A stretch of 64,000 nt of DNA from JBBATK01 sp044224515 (GTDB lineage Bacteria; Bacteroidota; Ignavibacteria; Kapaibacteriales; NICIL-2). Below the pieces are notes generated by a model. The model was not told the DNA's origin. It was given only the letters and a program-made list of their open reading frames with translations, and did no database searches. Both the position numbers and the translations under genes were made by a program. Positions 25,707 to 35,045 of this stretch are shown piece after piece (positions within the stretch are counted from its first letter, which is position 1; each line of letters starts with the position of its first letter). The stretch lies in assembly GCA_044224515.1 (NCBI GenBank), contig JBGAKH010000009.1, positions 124,001-188,000 on the forward strand, read 5' to 3'.

Positions 25707-28700
25707 ATGAAGCACCTTTTCTGTACCATTGTTCTGTTTTGTTCCATTGTGAGCCTTCGTGCTCAAGTGTATAGTGGAAATCAGAACCCTTCTTCAAAAA
25801 TCAGTTCATACAATGCACAGTGCGCGTGTGTGAATGTGACAAACCCCGGCGCCTTTCGAGTTGGCGACCGAGTTTTGATCATTCAGATGCAGGGTGCATC
25901 TCTTTCTCTCGATAACTCCGAGAATTTCGGGTATCCTCAAGTTCCGGCTTCTTCCGGCTACTTTGAATTCAACAGCGTCGCGGCGATCGATGGAGCTACC
26001 ATCAGTTTGAGCTATTCGCTTCAGCACAGTTTCGACATGCAGAACGGCTCTGTACAGCTCGTGAAAGTGCTGAACGGTACAGATTTAAACGTTGCTCAAC
26101 TCAGCTGCGCTAAATGGGATGGAAACAGCGGTGGAGTAATCGTTATTGAAGCAACAAACAGTGTGACACTTTTTGGTCCCATCGATGCCAGCGCTTGTGG
26201 TTTTCGTGGTGGACTGAGTGTTGCAGGCTCCTACCAATGCGGCATTCACGATGTCTATCTACCGGCTACCAGCACCGATGGAGCAATTAAAGGCGAAGGA
26301 ATCTCCATCAACAGTCTTGGTCTTCGAGCACGCGGTGCATGGGCTAATGGCGGTGGCGGCGGAAACAACCACAATGCCGGTGGTGGCGGTGGTTCGCTTG
26401 CCGCTGCAGGTGGTTTTGGCGGATTTGCATGGGGTAACTGCGCTATTCGCAACGACGCACAAACACGCGGCATTGGTGGCTTTGCATTGAGTGTGAGCTC
26501 AGTTGATCCGCGCGCCTATCTAGGCGGTGGTGGTGGTGCGGGACATCGTAACGACAACAATCCTTCTGCCGGTGCCAATGGTGGTGGAATCATCATCATT
26601 GTGGCAAAAACTCTTAACGCCAACAATAGCTCAATCATAAGCCGTGGAGCTGACGCACAGCGCTGTGAGATGGACGGTGCAGGTGGAGGAGGAGCAGGTG
26701 GTTCTGTGGCTTTAATCTGTGAAAACTTCTTGTCTTCCTGTGTAGTCGACATCTCCGGCGGTAATGGTGGTGACGCTCGTAATCCTCACGGACCCGGCGG
26801 TGGAGGAAGTGGCGGAGTACTCATGCTCAGCCAGAATCAGATCCCTAGTGGTCTTCAACTCCGTGCACAAGGCGGCAAATCCGGTATGAACTATGAATTG
26901 GGCGCTGCAGCGCAGTCCTTTATCGTCAACGCGTACGGTGCTACAGCCGGACAAGACGGTGTTGTGCTGAGCTCCGTACGTCAACCCCAATCCGGTACTC
27001 CCGTAAATCGTATGACCTTGAACTTGGGTGCGCGTCGTACCGTTTGTTCAGGCACAAGCGAACAACTCCGCGCAAACCTTCAAGGCGGCGTCGCTCCTTT
27101 TAGTTATTCATGGTATCCTGTTTCAGTTGTCTCGTCTTCAACCATCGAAAACCCGGTGTTTACATCGAGCGAAAGTTCCATGGTTAGCTGCACGGTTCGT
27201 GATTCACGCGGATGTGTTAGCGTTGACAGTGTGTACATTCAAGTAGCTCCCTCCATTGGCATTCTTATGAAAGACACTGTGCGTGCATGTGCAGGAAATG
27301 TCGTAACACTCGATGCTCAAGTGTTTGGTGGTTCCGGCGATGTGGTGACACAATGGTCACCTGCAACCGGTCTCAGCAGCACCCATGGTCTTCAAGTGCT
27401 TGCTCGTCCGAGTGCCAGTTGTACCTATGTACTTAGCGTACAAGATCGCAATGGATGTATCGCTGTCGATTCCGTACGCATCAACATTGGCGTCGAACAA
27501 GAGCTGGCAGTCAAAGGAGATCGTATCGTTTGCGCCGGCACCGAACATGAGTACACAACAGGACTGCCTTCAGGTGTTCAGTTACTGTGGTCGGCAACCG
27601 GATGCCTATCGTTGAATATTGACCACGCTCGAAATTCAGCACGTGTTGTGTGGGGTTACGGTCAATCCGGATCGCTGAGTGTAAGCGGAGACGCACGTGA
27701 GTGTGTTGGTATGCAGAGCATTGCGGTGGAGATTGAAGCCGTGCCCACACCCAAACTTCAAGAAAAGACAGTGACGATGTGTGAAGGTGACAGCCTCGTC
27801 TTGGACGCCGGCGACTTCGCAAAGTTTTCGTGGACCAGTGGTGAAACTAGCCGTCGCATTGTTGTTCGTTCAGCAGGCACCTACGGTGTGAACGTATGGA
27901 ATTCACAAGGTTGTGAGTCTGAGCTGATCAAGCAAACTGTACTCGTTGCCGAGCGCCCACACCCAATCATCCGGCAAACGGTTGTTTCCTCCAATCCTTG
28001 CGTTGCAGACGAGATTGAACTCGAAGCAGGCGAGTGGAGTTCCTACCAATGGTCTACCGGAGACCGTAGTCGTCGCATTCGCGTACGCACCGCCGGTGAG
28101 TACTCAGTAACAGTCACAAACGCTTCGGGCTGTAGTGCTCAGAGCGATGTGGTGAATCTGCAGCTCGGGGCAGATCGTCGTCCTGCATTGACAGGGGCCA
28201 CGGATGTGTGTGCACATTCAGTTGCGGTTTACCGTGCAGACGGTTTGGCTACAAGCTACTTCAGCTGGAACGTTGACGGTGCTGAAGAGGTGACCTACAT
28301 GGGATCACGCAACGATTCTGTGCGCGTGCAATGGTATTCGAAGAGCGATAAAGGCACAGTGAAGCTGAGTGAAAACACAGCGGCAGGTTGTACAGTTGAG
28401 CGTGTAATGAACATTAACATTACTCGTATTCCTACTCCCTCGGTTGTAGTTGACAAAACCGATATCGTTGATGGTGATGTTGCTCAACTCCGTGCAACTG
28501 CCGGTTATACTGCGTACCTCTGGTCAACAGGTGAAACAAGCCCAAGTATCTTTGTTCGTACAAGTTCAAAAGTTTGGGTTGTGGTAGCAAACGTAAAGGG
28601 TTGCACACAGAGTTCCGACACGGTTCAGATTCGTGTTCATGCGCTTGACGAGGCGAAAGTCTTGGCTAGTCGTCGTAGTGCCTGCGAAGGTGAACGCATC

Positions 28701-29720
28701 ACGCTCAAGGCTTCTTCAACCGTTGGTTCCATTCTGTGGAGTACCGGTGAGAAGTCTTCCCAGATCAGCGTAAACCATAGCGGTCTGTACTTCTACACAG
28801 TCAGCAACGGATCAAAGACACAAGTTTCGGACTCAGTTCAAATCGAGTTTTTTGCAGGCAGTCCGGCTCAGGTTCGTCGCGAAGGATCGATGCTTGTTGC
28901 CAATGAAGCTGCAGCATTCCAATGGTTCCAAAACGGTATAGCAATAGCCGGAGCCACATCGCAGCGTTATCAGCCAACCTGCGATGCACGATTTAGCGTG
29001 GTTGTCGCCAATGTGCATGGATGTACTTCTGCTTCGGAAGCATACATGTTTCACAAAGTACTGCGCTATTCTCTCGGTGTAGGCAGCGTGCACGCTGCAG
29101 CTGGAGTTCAAACGCAGATCCCGATTTCCGTTCATTTCACTGATGCTGCTCCGTTGTCAACTCCAACTCGCGTGGACTTTAAGCTCTACGCATCCGCGCA
29201 AATGGTTCATGTTCCGGACAACACCTTGAACACGAGCGTTGAAGGCGACAAGCTCGTCATGAGTTTTTCGCTTGCCTTGACACAGAGTACCGAGATCGTA
29301 GTTCCGTGTGAATTGTTGTTGAGCGACAGCGTACGCTCATCGCTCCATCTTGAAATGGTTTCCACATCGGACAGCAGCGAGGTATTGATCCAGGATGGTT
29401 TCGTAGAATTGTTAGGTCAATGCGGTCGCAGTTCCGCACAACGTGTTTCCACTAGCGAGGCACTTCGCATCAGCGCCGTCTATCCGAATCCCTCCACCGA
29501 AGATGTTACGATTGACTACAGTCTTTGCGAAAGTGGTCACAGCAGTTTACGCGTGTTTGATCTGAATGGTCAGCTTCGTGCAGAGCTGTTTAACGGACTG
29601 CGCGAGCGCGGAAACTATAGTGTACACCTGGACACATCCGTGTTCCCAAGTGCAGAGTACATTTTGGTTTTGGAGTCTCCGAGCCGTCATACCACAAGCA
29701 CGATGAATGTTGCTCATTAA
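25707..29720 (+). CDS. Large T9SS surface protein with Gly-rich and Ig-like modules
   Basis: 1337 residues from the chosen ATG, which opens the signal peptide MKHLFCTIVLFCSIVSLRAQ (a longer frame from 25656 buries it). Residues ~20-440 contain VGDRVLIIQMQGA and a glycine-rich stretch (GGGGGNNHNAGGGGGSLAAAGG near 217-240), beta-helix-like. Several Ig-like modules follow; four carry the signature W-[ST]-[ST]-G-[ED] at about 708, 780, 937 and 1009, each ending near a G-C pair. The last ~85 residues (AVYPNPSTEDVTIDY, RVFDLNGQLRAE, PSAEYILVLE) are a T9SS type A sorting domain ending NVAH. Probably an adhesin or matrix protein. First of three related giant cargo genes in a row, with its own T-tract terminator. 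Confidence 0.85.
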   Translation: MKHLFCTIVLFCSIVSLRAQVYSGNQNPSSKISSYNAQCACVNVTNPGAFRVGDRVLIIQMQGASLSLDNSENFGYPQVPASSGYFEFNSVAAIDGATISLSYSLQHSFDMQNGSVQLVKVLNGTDLNVAQLSCAKWDGNSGGVIVIEATNSVTLFGPIDASACGFRGGLSVAGSYQCGIHDVYLPATSTDGAIKGEGISINSLGLRARGAWANGGGGGNNHNAGGGGGSLAAAGGFGGFAWGNCAIRNDAQTRGIGGFALSVSSVDPRAYLGGGGGAGHRNDNNPSAGANGGGIIIIVAKTLNANNSSIISRGADAQRCEMDGAGGGGAGGSVALICENFLSSCVVDISGGNGGDARNPHGPGGGGSGGVLMLSQNQIPSGLQLRAQGGKSGMNYELGAAAQSFIVNAYGATAGQDGVVLSSVRQPQSGTPVNRMTLNLGARRTVCSGTSEQLRANLQGGVAPFSYSWYPVSVVSSSTIENPVFTSSESSMVSCTVRDSRGCVSVDSVYIQVAPSIGILMKDTVRACAGNVVTLDAQVFGGSGDVVTQWSPATGLSSTHGLQVLARPSASCTYVLSVQDRNGCIAVDSVRINIGVEQELAVKGDRIVCAGTEHEYTTGLPSGVQLLWSATGCLSLNIDHARNSARVVWGYGQSGSLSVSGDARECVGMQSIAVEIEAVPTPKLQEKTVTMCEGDSLVLDAGDFAKFSWTSGETSRRIVVRSAGTYGVNVWNSQGCESELIKQTVLVAERPHPIIRQTVVSSNPCVADEIELEAGEWSSYQWSTGDRSRRIRVRTAGEYSVTVTNASGCSAQSDVVNLQLGADRRPALTGATDVCAHSVAVYRADGLATSYFSWNVDGAEEVTYMGSRNDSVRVQWYSKSDKGTVKLSENTAAGCTVERVMNINITRIPTPSVVVDKTDIVDGDVAQLRATAGYTAYLWSTGETSPSIFVRTSSKVWVVVANVKGCTQSSDTVQIRVHALDEAKVLASRRSACEGERITLKASSTVGSILWSTGEKSSQISVNHSGLYFYTVSNGSKTQVSDSVQIEFFAGSPAQVRREGSMLVANEAAAFQWFQNGIAIAGATSQRYQPTCDARFSVVVANVHGCTSASEAYMFHKVLRYSLGVGSVHAAAGVQTQIPISVHFTDAAPLSTPTRVDFKLYASAQMVHVPDNTLNTSVEGDKLVMSFSLALTQSTEIVVPCELLLSDSVRSSLHLEMVSTSDSSEVLIQDGFVELLGQCGRSSAQRVSTSEALRISAVYPNPSTEDVTIDYSLCESGHSSLRVFDLNGQLRAELFNGLRERGNYSVHLDTSVFPSAEYILVLESPSRHTTSTMNVAH

Positions 29721-29787
29721 AGCCTAACAACGCAGATCGGACACCTCGTACACGGTCCACCATCGAAAAATTTCTCCTCCAACAGAG

Positions 29788-29828
29788 AACCCGTTTACCA
29801 TATGGAAGTGGTGGCGGGTTATTTTTTT
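29788..29828 (+). terminator. Rho-independent terminator
   Basis: AACCCG (29788-29793) pairs with CGGGTT (29815-29820), with inner ACCA/TGGT pairing, followed by a T-run at 29822-29828. It closes the first giant T9SS gene. Confidence 0.75.
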
Positions 29829-29901
29829 GCCATCTTCTTGCTGAGTCATTGAAAGGGTAGGTGATATATTAGCATCTGGACTTTTGTGTGTACGAGGCTC
29901 T

Positions 29902-32900
29902 ATGGGGATACGCGGTCAATCACGTCTGATAACTTCTTCAGCGCTTCTACTTCTGCTGGCACTTCGAGTATTTGCGGCTCAGCCGGTGTCGTTTTCAGAG
30001 ATACGCCAAGATTACTTCATTGAGAATAGGGGACAAGTTCTCGTTTGTGATTCAAGCATGGGCACTGTGCGTTTCTACGCGCGTATGCATGGCTATCAGA
30101 TCTATATCTGCGATGAGGGTATTAGCTATGTTCTTAGTGAAGCGCAATCGGGCCAACTTGTGCAAGCGGATCGGCCGGGGCTGCGATGCTTACCCGCTCC
30201 ATTTCAGCTACGAAGAATGGATCTGCGTCTGGTTGGACGACAACTGAGCTCTCAGGTAGAGGGTCAAAGCATTCTCAGTCAACGCATAAGCTTCCGACGT
30301 CCGCACCTTAACGTTGAGTCTGTTGAGGTCAGCTGTTTCGATGAACTCTACTACCGAAACGTCTACAATGGAATTGACCTACGGTTTCGACTACAAAACG
30401 GAGCATTGAAGTATGACTTCATCGTTCATCCCGGAGCAGATGCATCTCGCATCGCACTAAAACTGGAGCATGCAAACGGATTGGAGTTGACAGAGGAGGG
30501 GCGTTTGCGCATGACGGTGGGTCAGCACGTCCTGCAAGACGAAGCGCCGATTGCATGGCAGAACGACAGTCAGGGTGTGAAGCGCGATGTTGCAGTCCAC
30601 TACCATATCGATTATGCTCAACAAATACGATTCAGGTATGATAGCTACGACAAGGGACGAGAGTTTGTCATTGATCCCGCTATCACCTGGGCCACGTTTT
30701 TTGGGGGAACGAAGGACGACCAGATTCAAGACGTAGCGCTTGACAAGAGCGGAAATCTCATTATCTGCGGCTCTTCGCAGAGTGATATTTTTCCGGGGAC
30801 CGGTACAGTGAAAAACGGTGATTACGATCTCTTTCTGAGCAGCTTCACCCCAAATGGACAACTCATTGCGAGCACCTACCTCGGTTCCACCGATTTGGAG
30901 ATAGCCTATGGCCTTGCTATCGATAACAGTGGCAACATCTTCGTATGTGGTGAGTCTAAAAGTCTCGATCTAGGATTTGCTGTAAATGTCTTCCAGGCTT
31001 TCAATGCCAAGTCCGGTGAGAAAGACGCACTGATCATCAAGTTTAACTCAGCCCTGAAGTACATCATAGGTACCTTCATAGGTGGTACAAGCATCGATGA
31101 AGCATTTGACATTGCTGTTGACGCCTCGGGAAATATTGGTGTAGTGGGTAAGACCAGTAGCTCGGACTTTCCTGTAAAGCAAGCACATTACTCAAGACAC
31201 AGCGGCAACTTTGATGCTTTTGTCAGCAAGTGGTCTAATACACTTAGCTACTTGTGGGGAACCTTCTACGGAGGTGCGGACCTTGACGCCGCTGTGGCAG
31301 TTGAGTTCGACGCATTGGGAAGACTGTATGTTGGTGGCGACTCACAAAGCACAGACCTACCGGATTTAAATGGATTTCAGCGGGTCAATAAAGGTGCTTC
31401 AGATGGACTTTTGAGCTTATGGACCTCGAGCGGCGACCCGGTTGTCTTGAGCTTGCTTGGCGGGACAGGTTTTGATAATGTGCTAGGCCTGACCCTGTTC
31501 GGTAATCGCGTACTGGCCTGCGGAATTACCGGTAGCGGCAACAGTTTCCCATCCTTTGCGAACCCCCATGCATATGATCGCAGTGGGAATACTTCGGATG
31601 GCTACGTGGCAATGTTCGATGAGAATATTGTAGGCAAGTGGTCCACCTTATGGGGAGGTGACAATGCAGAATACTTCTATAACGTAGCAGTGAACACAGA
31701 CAGTTCAATTGTGTGCGTCGGAACTACCAATAGCAGCGACTATCCAACGAAGCGTCCAATTCAAGCGAATCACACGGATGGAGTGACGGACTTGGTCGTG
31801 AATAAATTTGACTTTCAGGGATCAGCCGTTTGGGCAACTGCTCTTGGAGGCTCCAAAGCTGAAGGGGCTAGCTACACTGCTTTATGTTTGGATAAAATAG
31901 GGAACATGTATATCGGCGGCTCAACCTCGAGTCCGGATTTCCCCGTTCGCAATCCTCAGTTTCCCTCGCTCAGTGATGCCATTGCCGATGGTGTTCTTGT
32001 CAAGATGTGTCCAACCACACCGATTGTGCACAGCTCAATTGCGGACACTGTGATTTGTGCCGGACGTAGTGTTCGCTTAAGCGTCGATACGGGTTTGACA
32101 GCCATCCAATGGAGTACCGGAGCAACAACGGATTTTATCGATGTAAGTACAGCCGGTACATATTCCTATAGCGCAGTCTCAAAGTACGGTTGCCGTGCCT
32201 TGTCGGATACTATGAAACTGAGTGTGCAAAGCAAAGTAGCAGTGGGGGTACAACAACGTGGGAAGACGCAGCTGTGTCCGGGCGACAGCGTGTTGCTGTA
32301 CTCACGTGAGCAGTTCGATGGCTACAGCTGGCGAGATCAGAATGGCAAGGAGGTCGGGACTACCGATTCTCTCTACGTTAAAACACCCGGGTCGTATTAC
32401 TTGCAAGTAGTTGACCTCAGTGGTTGTCATGACAAGTCGGCAGTCTTCACCATTGGAGTAAACTCCAAACCAAAGCTTCATTATTCTGCACTGATTGACG
32501 CCGGAACTCTCATCGACAGCGTTGGTGCAAACTTGGTATTGTGCCAAGGCCAACCGCTTGATCTGCGTATTGCTGTGGGGACAACCTACTTTGTGTACTG
32601 GTCTAATGCAAAAGTTGGACAAACCATTCAGCCCACAACTTCAGAGAAGCTCGTAGCCTTCATAACCGACAGCTCCGGATGTCAGTGGGTAATGGACACG
32701 GTCAATGTCATCTTCACGAAGCGTTCTCCATTAACGCTCAATACCGCGGATACCGTATGTGCCTTGGAGCAAAGCAAGGTCGATATTCAAGGTGCCTTGA
32801 GTGGGCAACGATTTCTCTGGCGGGTTCAGGGTGGAACGATTGTCGGAACTCAAGATTCTTCCAGTATCAAGATCTCATGGAACGGCGTAGGTCAGTACAC

Positions 32901-34212
32901 CGTTAGCGCGTATCCTTCCGGTGTAGGAGGCTGTGCCGATACCGGTCGATACACGATTGTTGTGCGGAATTCCTTGGCAGGAGGTATAAGTCTACCGGAT
33001 GGTCCGTATATCTGCAAATCTAGCTCGGTACGTCTGTATGGTCCGAAAGGATATGCGAATTACACGTGGAATGGGGTCAGTGGAGGAGCGGACAGCCTTA
33101 TTGCCAAGAGTGCCGGACGCTATACACTGCGATTTGATAATGGATTGGGCTGTGAGGGATTCGATACTGTGGATCTCGAAGATCCTATCAATGTCAGTCT
33201 CGACAACAATGCAATTTTCTTTGACACGACACGAGTTACACAGAGCTCGAGTAGACGTTTTCTCATTCGCAACGACGGCCTCGCTCCACTTAGCCTTGGA
33301 ACGCTCAACTTTGGCGTGAGCTCATTCGTCGTGGACTCGATTGTGCCTGGCGGACAGAGCACGATAGGGGTCGGAGACAGTGCCTGGGTTTACTTAAGTT
33401 TTCATCCGCTCTCAAGTGGCGACAGTTATGATACACTGTGGGTTCATTTGAAATTGCCCTGTACTGACTCCTTGAAAATCATAGCGCATGGCATTGGTAA
33501 GTCGCTCCCGCCCGCACCAATCTTACGCTTCAGACTGACCGATCTTGATTTGGATCCGATGCAAAGTCCAATAACTATTCCGATACTCGCTTGGATGGAC
33601 GTGCAAGAAACTCCTCCTCTAATTGACAGTCTTATCTTTAGAATTGATTATCCCTCTTCAATGATTCGCATAAACAGCGTGAGCAATGGATCGGTGCGCA
33701 ATAGTTGGGACCCTGCCCGCCAACGCATGCAGGCTTACCTAAGAGTCTTTGTAGATAGCTTAGCGTCAGTTCCAACCTCCATTTGTGCACTCAATGCAAC
33801 AGTGTTTCTAGGAGACCGGATGAAGGACAGCATGTATGTCGATAGTTGCGCACCCCATCCCGGTATGAATAGTTCTTTGAAGCTTGAGGGCTCTGAGCTA
33901 CGATACCTGAATGTTTGTCAGACAGGTGGCACCAGGTTGCTTGGCTCCGGACCCGGTCAGCAGATGATGGTTTACCCGAATCCCTCCGACGAGCAACTGC
34001 ATTTAGATGTATTGAGCTCGGAAAATGCCGTTTTCGAGCTTGTCGTGGTCGACGTTCAGGGAGCTGAGATACTGAGGAGAGGTATCGCTATGTCTGTTGG
34101 AGCTCAACAACACCTTCAGCTACCGGTGCAAGATTTTGAGAGCGGAGTGTATGTTATTCTTTTTCAAGGCCCTACGGGCACTACTGCAGTTCCGATTCAG
34201 GTCGTTCACTGA
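29902..34212 (+). CDS. SBBP beta-propeller T9SS surface protein
   Basis: 1436 residues. The ATG at 29902 follows GAGG and opens a signal peptide (LITSSALLLLLALRVFAAQ); a TTG 18 bases earlier is less likely. Residues ~30-255 match the domain commonly found before SBBP repeats, from YFIENRGQV to EFVIDPAITWATFFGG. Residues ~257-690 hold six to seven SBBP (seven-bladed beta-propeller) repeats such as GNLIICGSSQSDIFPG and GNIFVCGESKS. Ig-like modules follow, one with IQWSTGATTDFI near 734. The C-terminal ~85 residues are a T9SS type A tail (MVYPNPSDEQLHLDV) ending IQVVH. Surface display is inferred from the tail; the ligand is unknown. TATATTAG at 29865-29872 may be its -7 element. Confidence 0.87.
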   Translation: MGIRGQSRLITSSALLLLLALRVFAAQPVSFSEIRQDYFIENRGQVLVCDSSMGTVRFYARMHGYQIYICDEGISYVLSEAQSGQLVQADRPGLRCLPAPFQLRRMDLRLVGRQLSSQVEGQSILSQRISFRRPHLNVESVEVSCFDELYYRNVYNGIDLRFRLQNGALKYDFIVHPGADASRIALKLEHANGLELTEEGRLRMTVGQHVLQDEAPIAWQNDSQGVKRDVAVHYHIDYAQQIRFRYDSYDKGREFVIDPAITWATFFGGTKDDQIQDVALDKSGNLIICGSSQSDIFPGTGTVKNGDYDLFLSSFTPNGQLIASTYLGSTDLEIAYGLAIDNSGNIFVCGESKSLDLGFAVNVFQAFNAKSGEKDALIIKFNSALKYIIGTFIGGTSIDEAFDIAVDASGNIGVVGKTSSSDFPVKQAHYSRHSGNFDAFVSKWSNTLSYLWGTFYGGADLDAAVAVEFDALGRLYVGGDSQSTDLPDLNGFQRVNKGASDGLLSLWTSSGDPVVLSLLGGTGFDNVLGLTLFGNRVLACGITGSGNSFPSFANPHAYDRSGNTSDGYVAMFDENIVGKWSTLWGGDNAEYFYNVAVNTDSSIVCVGTTNSSDYPTKRPIQANHTDGVTDLVVNKFDFQGSAVWATALGGSKAEGASYTALCLDKIGNMYIGGSTSSPDFPVRNPQFPSLSDAIADGVLVKMCPTTPIVHSSIADTVICAGRSVRLSVDTGLTAIQWSTGATTDFIDVSTAGTYSYSAVSKYGCRALSDTMKLSVQSKVAVGVQQRGKTQLCPGDSVLLYSREQFDGYSWRDQNGKEVGTTDSLYVKTPGSYYLQVVDLSGCHDKSAVFTIGVNSKPKLHYSALIDAGTLIDSVGANLVLCQGQPLDLRIAVGTTYFVYWSNAKVGQTIQPTTSEKLVAFITDSSGCQWVMDTVNVIFTKRSPLTLNTADTVCALEQSKVDIQGALSGQRFLWRVQGGTIVGTQDSSSIKISWNGVGQYTVSAYPSGVGGCADTGRYTIVVRNSLAGGISLPDGPYICKSSSVRLYGPKGYANYTWNGVSGGADSLIAKSAGRYTLRFDNGLGCEGFDTVDLEDPINVSLDNNAIFFDTTRVTQSSSRRFLIRNDGLAPLSLGTLNFGVSSFVVDSIVPGGQSTIGVGDSAWVYLSFHPLSSGDSYDTLWVHLKLPCTDSLKIIAHGIGKSLPPAPILRFRLTDLDLDPMQSPITIPILAWMDVQETPPLIDSLIFRIDYPSSMIRINSVSNGSVRNSWDPARQRMQAYLRVFVDSLASVPTSICALNATVFLGDRMKDSMYVDSCAPHPGMNSSLKLEGSELRYLNVCQTGGTRLLGSGPGQQMMVYPNPSDEQLHLDVLSSENAVFELVVVDVQGAEILRRGIAMSVGAQQHLQLPVQDFESGVYVILFQGPTGTTAVPIQVVH

Positions 34213-35045
34213 GAAAGTCAGTAAAAACACGCAGAAGAGCTTAAATATTTATTCATTGAAGCCGATAACCTAGCAAACGATGCGGCGGAGCTGCATCCAA
34301 ACCTTCAGGACGAAGCAAGAGATTCATCACAATGGGGCTGCCGAAGGCAGAACCATAGCCTACAATCTCCGCTGAATGAAGCTTCTGTCCACACTCTTTG
34401 CTCGCTTTCTTTATAGCAGATGTATTATAAGCATCTTGAGTCTGACCGTATTGCAGTTTCTTAACGCTGCTGCAGCAACGGGTAGTGAGCGTCACAACAC
34501 GGAAGCCCACAACTACGAACTCTCACCTGGTGATAACTTCAACCACCTATTTACCCTAAATTCTCCGTACTTTTGCGCTTTATTGCCAACGACCGTTCGA
34601 ACATCGAATTCTGTTCGACAGATGGTGCCCGTGGTCGCAAGCAAAGTAAACGAGGTATCGAAAGAGATCCTCATGAAGGGTCAATGCGCTGACATCACCC
34701 CGAGCGAATGTGCATTGACAGCCGGAACACTATGTGCAGCCCTGATACACTGTGGAGAATCAGGCTGGCCGGTAAGGAGATCAAACCGGATACTTGGCGA
34801 ATCGAGATTCGCCTTGATGCAAAGGATTGCAGAGAAAGGAAGTGAGAAGACGCAACACGGCGGAAACCCAGGGTATTTCCGTTGTTGTACGTATGCGGCA
34901 TACGGAAGTTCTACGTTAAAAACAACAGTAGTTTTTCGTACGAATTCCGATTCGCGGGGAGCTATGTTGAATCCCTTGACGAGAGGATGCCCAAGTCACA
35001 CACTTTTTTGCATCACATCGCCACATGAACATTGTTGATACTAGT
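34213..35045. other. Region between two giant T9SS genes, 833 bases
   Basis: Contains a doubtful 220-codon frame (34376-35038, listed) and a perfect 7-bp hairpin GGCGAAT-CGAG-ATTCGCC at 34797-34814. A minus-strand frame with a GTG start at 34253-34510 has no further support. No tRNA or clear promoter was seen. Confidence 0.4.
34376..35038 (+). CDS. Doubtful secreted hypothetical protein, 220 residues
   Basis: The N-terminus (MKLLSTLFARFLYSRCIISI, then LSLTVLQFLNAAAATG) would make a good signal peptide and the first ~120 codons look coding. The remainder is rich in Cys, Arg and Ser and resembles no family I know. There is no ribosome site before the ATG, and the frame ends just before the ATG of the next gene. 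It may be real, a decayed gene, or chance. Confidence 0.33.
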   Translation: MKLLSTLFARFLYSRCIISILSLTVLQFLNAAAATGSERHNTEAHNYELSPGDNFNHLFTLNSPYFCALLPTTVRTSNSVRQMVPVVASKVNEVSKEILMKGQCADITPSECALTAGTLCAALIHCGESGWPVRRSNRILGESRFALMQRIAEKGSEKTQHGGNPGYFRCCTYAAYGSSTLKTTVVFRTNSDSRGAMLNPLTRGCPSHTLFCITSPHEHC

